Positions 62,085 to 64,000 of a stretch of DNA of 64,000 nt are shown piece after piece. The stretch's first letter is position 1. Every line of letters starts with the position of its first letter. The position numbers were made by a program, and so were the translations under genes. A model generated the notes under the pieces. It did no database searches, was not told the origin of the DNA, and saw only the letters and a list, made by a program, of their open reading frames with translations. The stretch lies in contig CAVFXQ010000009.1 in NCBI GenBank assembly GCA_963626555.1, positions 1 to 64,000 on the forward strand, written 5' to 3'. Origin of the DNA: UBA1181 sp963626555 (GTDB lineage: Bacteria > Bacteroidota > Bacteroidia > Bacteroidales > Paludibacteraceae).

Positions 62085-63017
62085 ATGAAAATTGAAATTG
62101 CGAATCCTATTTACGATACAGTGTTTAAGTATCTGATGGAAGATGATCGGATAGCAAAGATTTTATTGTCGGCGCTGCTTAAGAAGAGGGTTGTCAAGGC
62201 GGAGCGTAGACGACATGAATATACGGACACAAACCGCGATAAGATATCCTACTTTCGGATTGATTTTGGAGCAACCGTACAAGAAGAGGATGGCTCGGAA
62301 CATTTGATTCTCATAGAGTTACAGAAAACCTGGCTACCATCAGAAACGGTTAGGTTCAGACATTACCTTAGTCAACAGTATGCCAATCAAGAGAATATCC
62401 GTAAAGATGGGAAAACCGGAGGTTCTGCCATTCCTATGGTGGCTGTTTATCTTTTAGGACACCAAGTTGGAGACATTGAAGAACCGATTATTTACATGAA
62501 TCGCAAAGCCTATGACTATGAGGGAAAGGCTATTGTAAAAGGGTTGCCAGATCCTTTCATAGATAGTATCGGACATAACAGTATTATAGTCCAATTACCC
62601 TTGTTACATGGACGCGTTAGCAATCGATTGGAGGAAATTCTCAGTGTGTTTGACCAGACGAATACGTCGAAGGGAAATATGCAAACTATTACAATTGATG
62701 ATGCAACGTATGATGCAGACCCTGATATGAGATATATTATCAAAAAACTTCTTATGGCTTCATCGGATGAGAAGGTGCGTAGAGAAATGACTGTTGAAGA
62801 AGAGATTTTTTCTGAAATAGACTCTCGGGATGTCAAGTTGAAAGAGAANNNNNNNNNNNNNNNNNNNNNNNNNNNNNNNNNNNNNNNNNNNNNNNNNNNN
62901 NNNNNNTCTATGGCAGAGGCGTTGCTAAAATCTGGTTTGTCGTTGGAAAAAATCGCAGAGATAACCAGGTCGGATATAAGTGAATTAAAGACTGTGTTAG
63001 GAAGAGATGACCTATAG
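62085..63017 (+). CDS. Rpn/PDDEXK_2 family nuclease (putative transposase), with assembly gap
   Basis: The protein begins MKIEIANPIYDTVFKYLMEDDRIAKILLSALL, the hallmark of the Rpn/PDDEXK_2 family (TIGR01784), which is related to recombination-promoting nucleases. FRIDFGATV near 64 and ILIELQKTW near 83 supply the D...ExQK core. The C-terminal part, SMAEALLKSGLSLEKIAEITRSDISELKTVLG, is typical of this family. A 58-base run of N at 62849-62906 lies at residues 256-274, where relatives often carry repeated coiled-coil units, so the true length is uncertain. The frame is kept across the gap. Confidence 0.85.
   Translation: MKIEIANPIYDTVFKYLMEDDRIAKILLSALLKKRVVKAERRRHEYTDTNRDKISYFRIDFGATVQEEDGSEHLILIELQKTWLPSETVRFRHYLSQQYANQENIRKDGKTGGSAIPMVAVYLLGHQVGDIEEPIIYMNRKAYDYEGKAIVKGLPDPFIDSIGHNSIIVQLPLLHGRVSNRLEEILSVFDQTNTSKGNMQTITIDDATYDADPDMRYIIKKLLMASSDEKVRREMTVEEEIFSEIDSRDVKLKEXXXXXXXXXXXXXXXXXXXXSMAEALLKSGLSLEKIAEITRSDISELKTVLGRDDL
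62849..62906. other. 58-base assembly gap (N)
   Basis: Bases 62849-62906 are N and interrupt the Rpn-type coding sequence after VKLKE. The gap size is set by the assembler and may not be real; tandem short repeats at this place in related proteins are a likely cause. Confidence 0.95.
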
Positions 63018-63112
63018 TTCTTTCTTATTTGGTTAAATAAAAGATAGAAAATTCTAATGCTTTCCTATTTTGTCTTACTTTTGTGACAAGGAAACAAAAA
63101 AAACTACAAACA

Positions 63113-63724
63113 ATGAAGAAAATGTTATTCGTGGTTCTTTGCTTTTTGTGCGTGACTGCAGTCAATGCGCAGGAGGTGGCAGACTATAAATTCACACTTG
63201 ACCAGGATGGTGAATGTGAAATCAGTGACACAATCACCATTCAGGTAAGTAAAGCAACTTGTTATCATCTCATCAAATCATGGCTTTATGCTAGTAAAAA
63301 TAATATCGACCTTGATATACAGAAGGATGTCAAGAATGAGGAGCTTGCTTTCCGTAATACTTTCGTAATTGAGAAGCGATTCAACTCCTTTGCGGGTGAG
63401 TACTCCAATAACCTTGAGACGAGATGGCGTTTCAAAATTCTTGATGATGGCCGCCTTGCCTATAGAATCTACCACATTTCATTGGTGAAATCTTTCAATG
63501 TCGCCGTAGTCAATAAATTGCCTGTGGCAGAGCGTATTAATAAAATTAATATTGCTAAACAAGAGATTGAACGTATCAACAACGATAGTAAAATGTCAAA
63601 GTCTGAACGCCGTGCTGCGCTTGAGGAACAGAACGCCACTATTGAGGATGCAGAACTCTTAGGAAAGGGATATGATGTGTTGCAAGAGAGGCTTAACGCT
63701 ATCATCACTCAAATTCATTGGTAA
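63113..63724 (+). CDS. exported hypothetical protein
   Basis: The 203-residue protein has a signal peptide (MKKMLFVVLCFLCVTAVNAQ) and a mixed alpha-beta domain beginning YKFTLDQDGECEISDTITIQVSKATCYHLIKSWLYASKNN, similar in style to DUF4468-like proteins but not certainly one. A helical C-terminal part, KINIAKQEIERINNDSKMSKSERRAALEEQ, looks like a coiled coil. A -7 TACTTTTG lies at 63076-63083. The start at 63113 is preferred over a GTG at 63083 because the latter overlaps the -7. It is followed by ddl. Confidence 0.75.
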   Translation: MKKMLFVVLCFLCVTAVNAQEVADYKFTLDQDGECEISDTITIQVSKATCYHLIKSWLYASKNNIDLDIQKDVKNEELAFRNTFVIEKRFNSFAGEYSNNLETRWRFKILDDGRLAYRIYHISLVKSFNVAVVNKLPVAERINKINIAKQEIERINNDSKMSKSERRAALEEQNATIEDAELLGKGYDVLQERLNAIITQIHW

Positions 63725-63768
63725 TTGTCCATATTGTTGGATTTTAGTTTCAATTTTTTTATCATACA

Positions 63769-64000
63769 ATGAAAAAGAAAATAGCAATAGTAGCAGGTGG
63801 AGACCAATCCGAGGTTGAAGTATCACTTCGCAGCGCTGCTGGTCTATATTCGTTTATCGACAAGGAGAAATATGACCTCTATATCGTTACCATTGTAGGT
63901 TTAGACTGGCATGTAGAAGTCGATAAAAAGAAGTTCATTATAAACAAAAACGACTTCTCGTTTGTCAATGAGAAGGGCGAAAAGGTGAATTTTGATTTTG
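63769..64000 (+). CDS. ddl: D-alanine--D-alanine ligase, N-terminal part
   Basis: Ddl joins two D-alanines for peptidoglycan. The window ends inside the gene after 77 codons. The opening, KKKIAIVAGGDQSEVEVSLRSAAGLYSFIDKEKYDLYIV, is the family N-terminus with the GG(D/H)xSE substrate-binding motif. The ATP-grasp core lies beyond the window. It starts 44 bases after the hypothetical gene. Confidence 0.9.
   Translation, partial: MKKKIAIVAGGDQSEVEVSLRSAAGLYSFIDKEKYDLYIVTIVGLDWHVEVDKKKFIINKNDFSFVNEKGEKVNFDF

Overview
The window looks like a chromosomal segment of a Bacteroidales bacterium (phylum Bacteroidota). The evidence is Bacteroidota-type promoters (TTTG or TTG, about 19-21 bases, then TAnnTTTG) in front of many genes, the gliding/T9SS genes gldE-gldD-gldG beside ssb, three secreted proteins with type IX secretion C-terminal sorting regions, the flavodoxin-DUF2023 pair, and a lysine/arginine-rich mS38/bS22-like mini-protein between an HU gene and ribonuclease G. 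The genus cannot be fixed. A 58-base run of N at 62849-62906 suggests a draft or metagenome-derived assembly. No rRNA, tRNA, CRISPR array or prophage was seen.

Layout. 1-2.2 kb: a AAA+ ATPase between two near-identical 62-bp palindromic repeats, then ssb. 2.3-6 kb: gldE, gldD, gldG. 6-13 kb: dnaN, a DnaQ-like exonuclease, trmN6, a second AAA+ ATPase, a CYTH protein, a Wzz-like membrane protein and a RecD-like helicase. 13-19.7 kb: rsmD, folB, ychF, a third AAA+ ATPase, flavodoxin and DUF2023. 19.8-25.5 kb: a T9SS-exported rhamnogalacturonan lyase, queH, a DUF3298-like lipoprotein and mscL. 25.5-33 kb: argB and the branched-chain amino acid operon leuA-leuC-leuD-cimA-like-leuB behind a leader peptide and attenuator. 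33-36 kb: a B6-type kinase fused to an AraC domain, pdxS and pdxT. 36-41.7 kb: fic, mutY, HU, the mini-protein, rng and mdh. 41.9-48.5 kb: a single-domain IMP cyclohydrolase, then mreB-mreC-mreD-mrdA-rodA. 48.5-61 kb: a nuclease-family pseudogene, two large T9SS cargo proteins, thyA, an orphan acyl carrier protein, an AraC regulator, a DsrE protein and argC. 61-64 kb: xseA, an Rpn/PDDEXK nuclease carrying the N gap, a secreted hypothetical protein and the start of ddl.

Most of the window is housekeeping. The most informative non-routine signals are four. (1) A leader peptide with five consecutive Leu codons and four Ile codons precedes mutually exclusive antiterminator and terminator stems ahead of leuA; the operon also holds a probable citramalate synthase, so one attenuator may tune both leucine and isoleucine. 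(2) Three AAA+ ATPases with PD-(D/E)XK-like C-termini each sit behind their own unrelated palindromes or iterons spaced 32-33 bp, overlapping or adjoining the promoter, and one is bracketed by a duplicated copy of its repeat. (3) A kinase-AraC fusion lies next to pdxST. (4) Mobile or decaying nuclease debris is scattered through the window: a 134-bp MITE-like element, two fragments of AAA-ATPase_like/PDDEXK_9 genes and an Rpn gene with an assembly gap.
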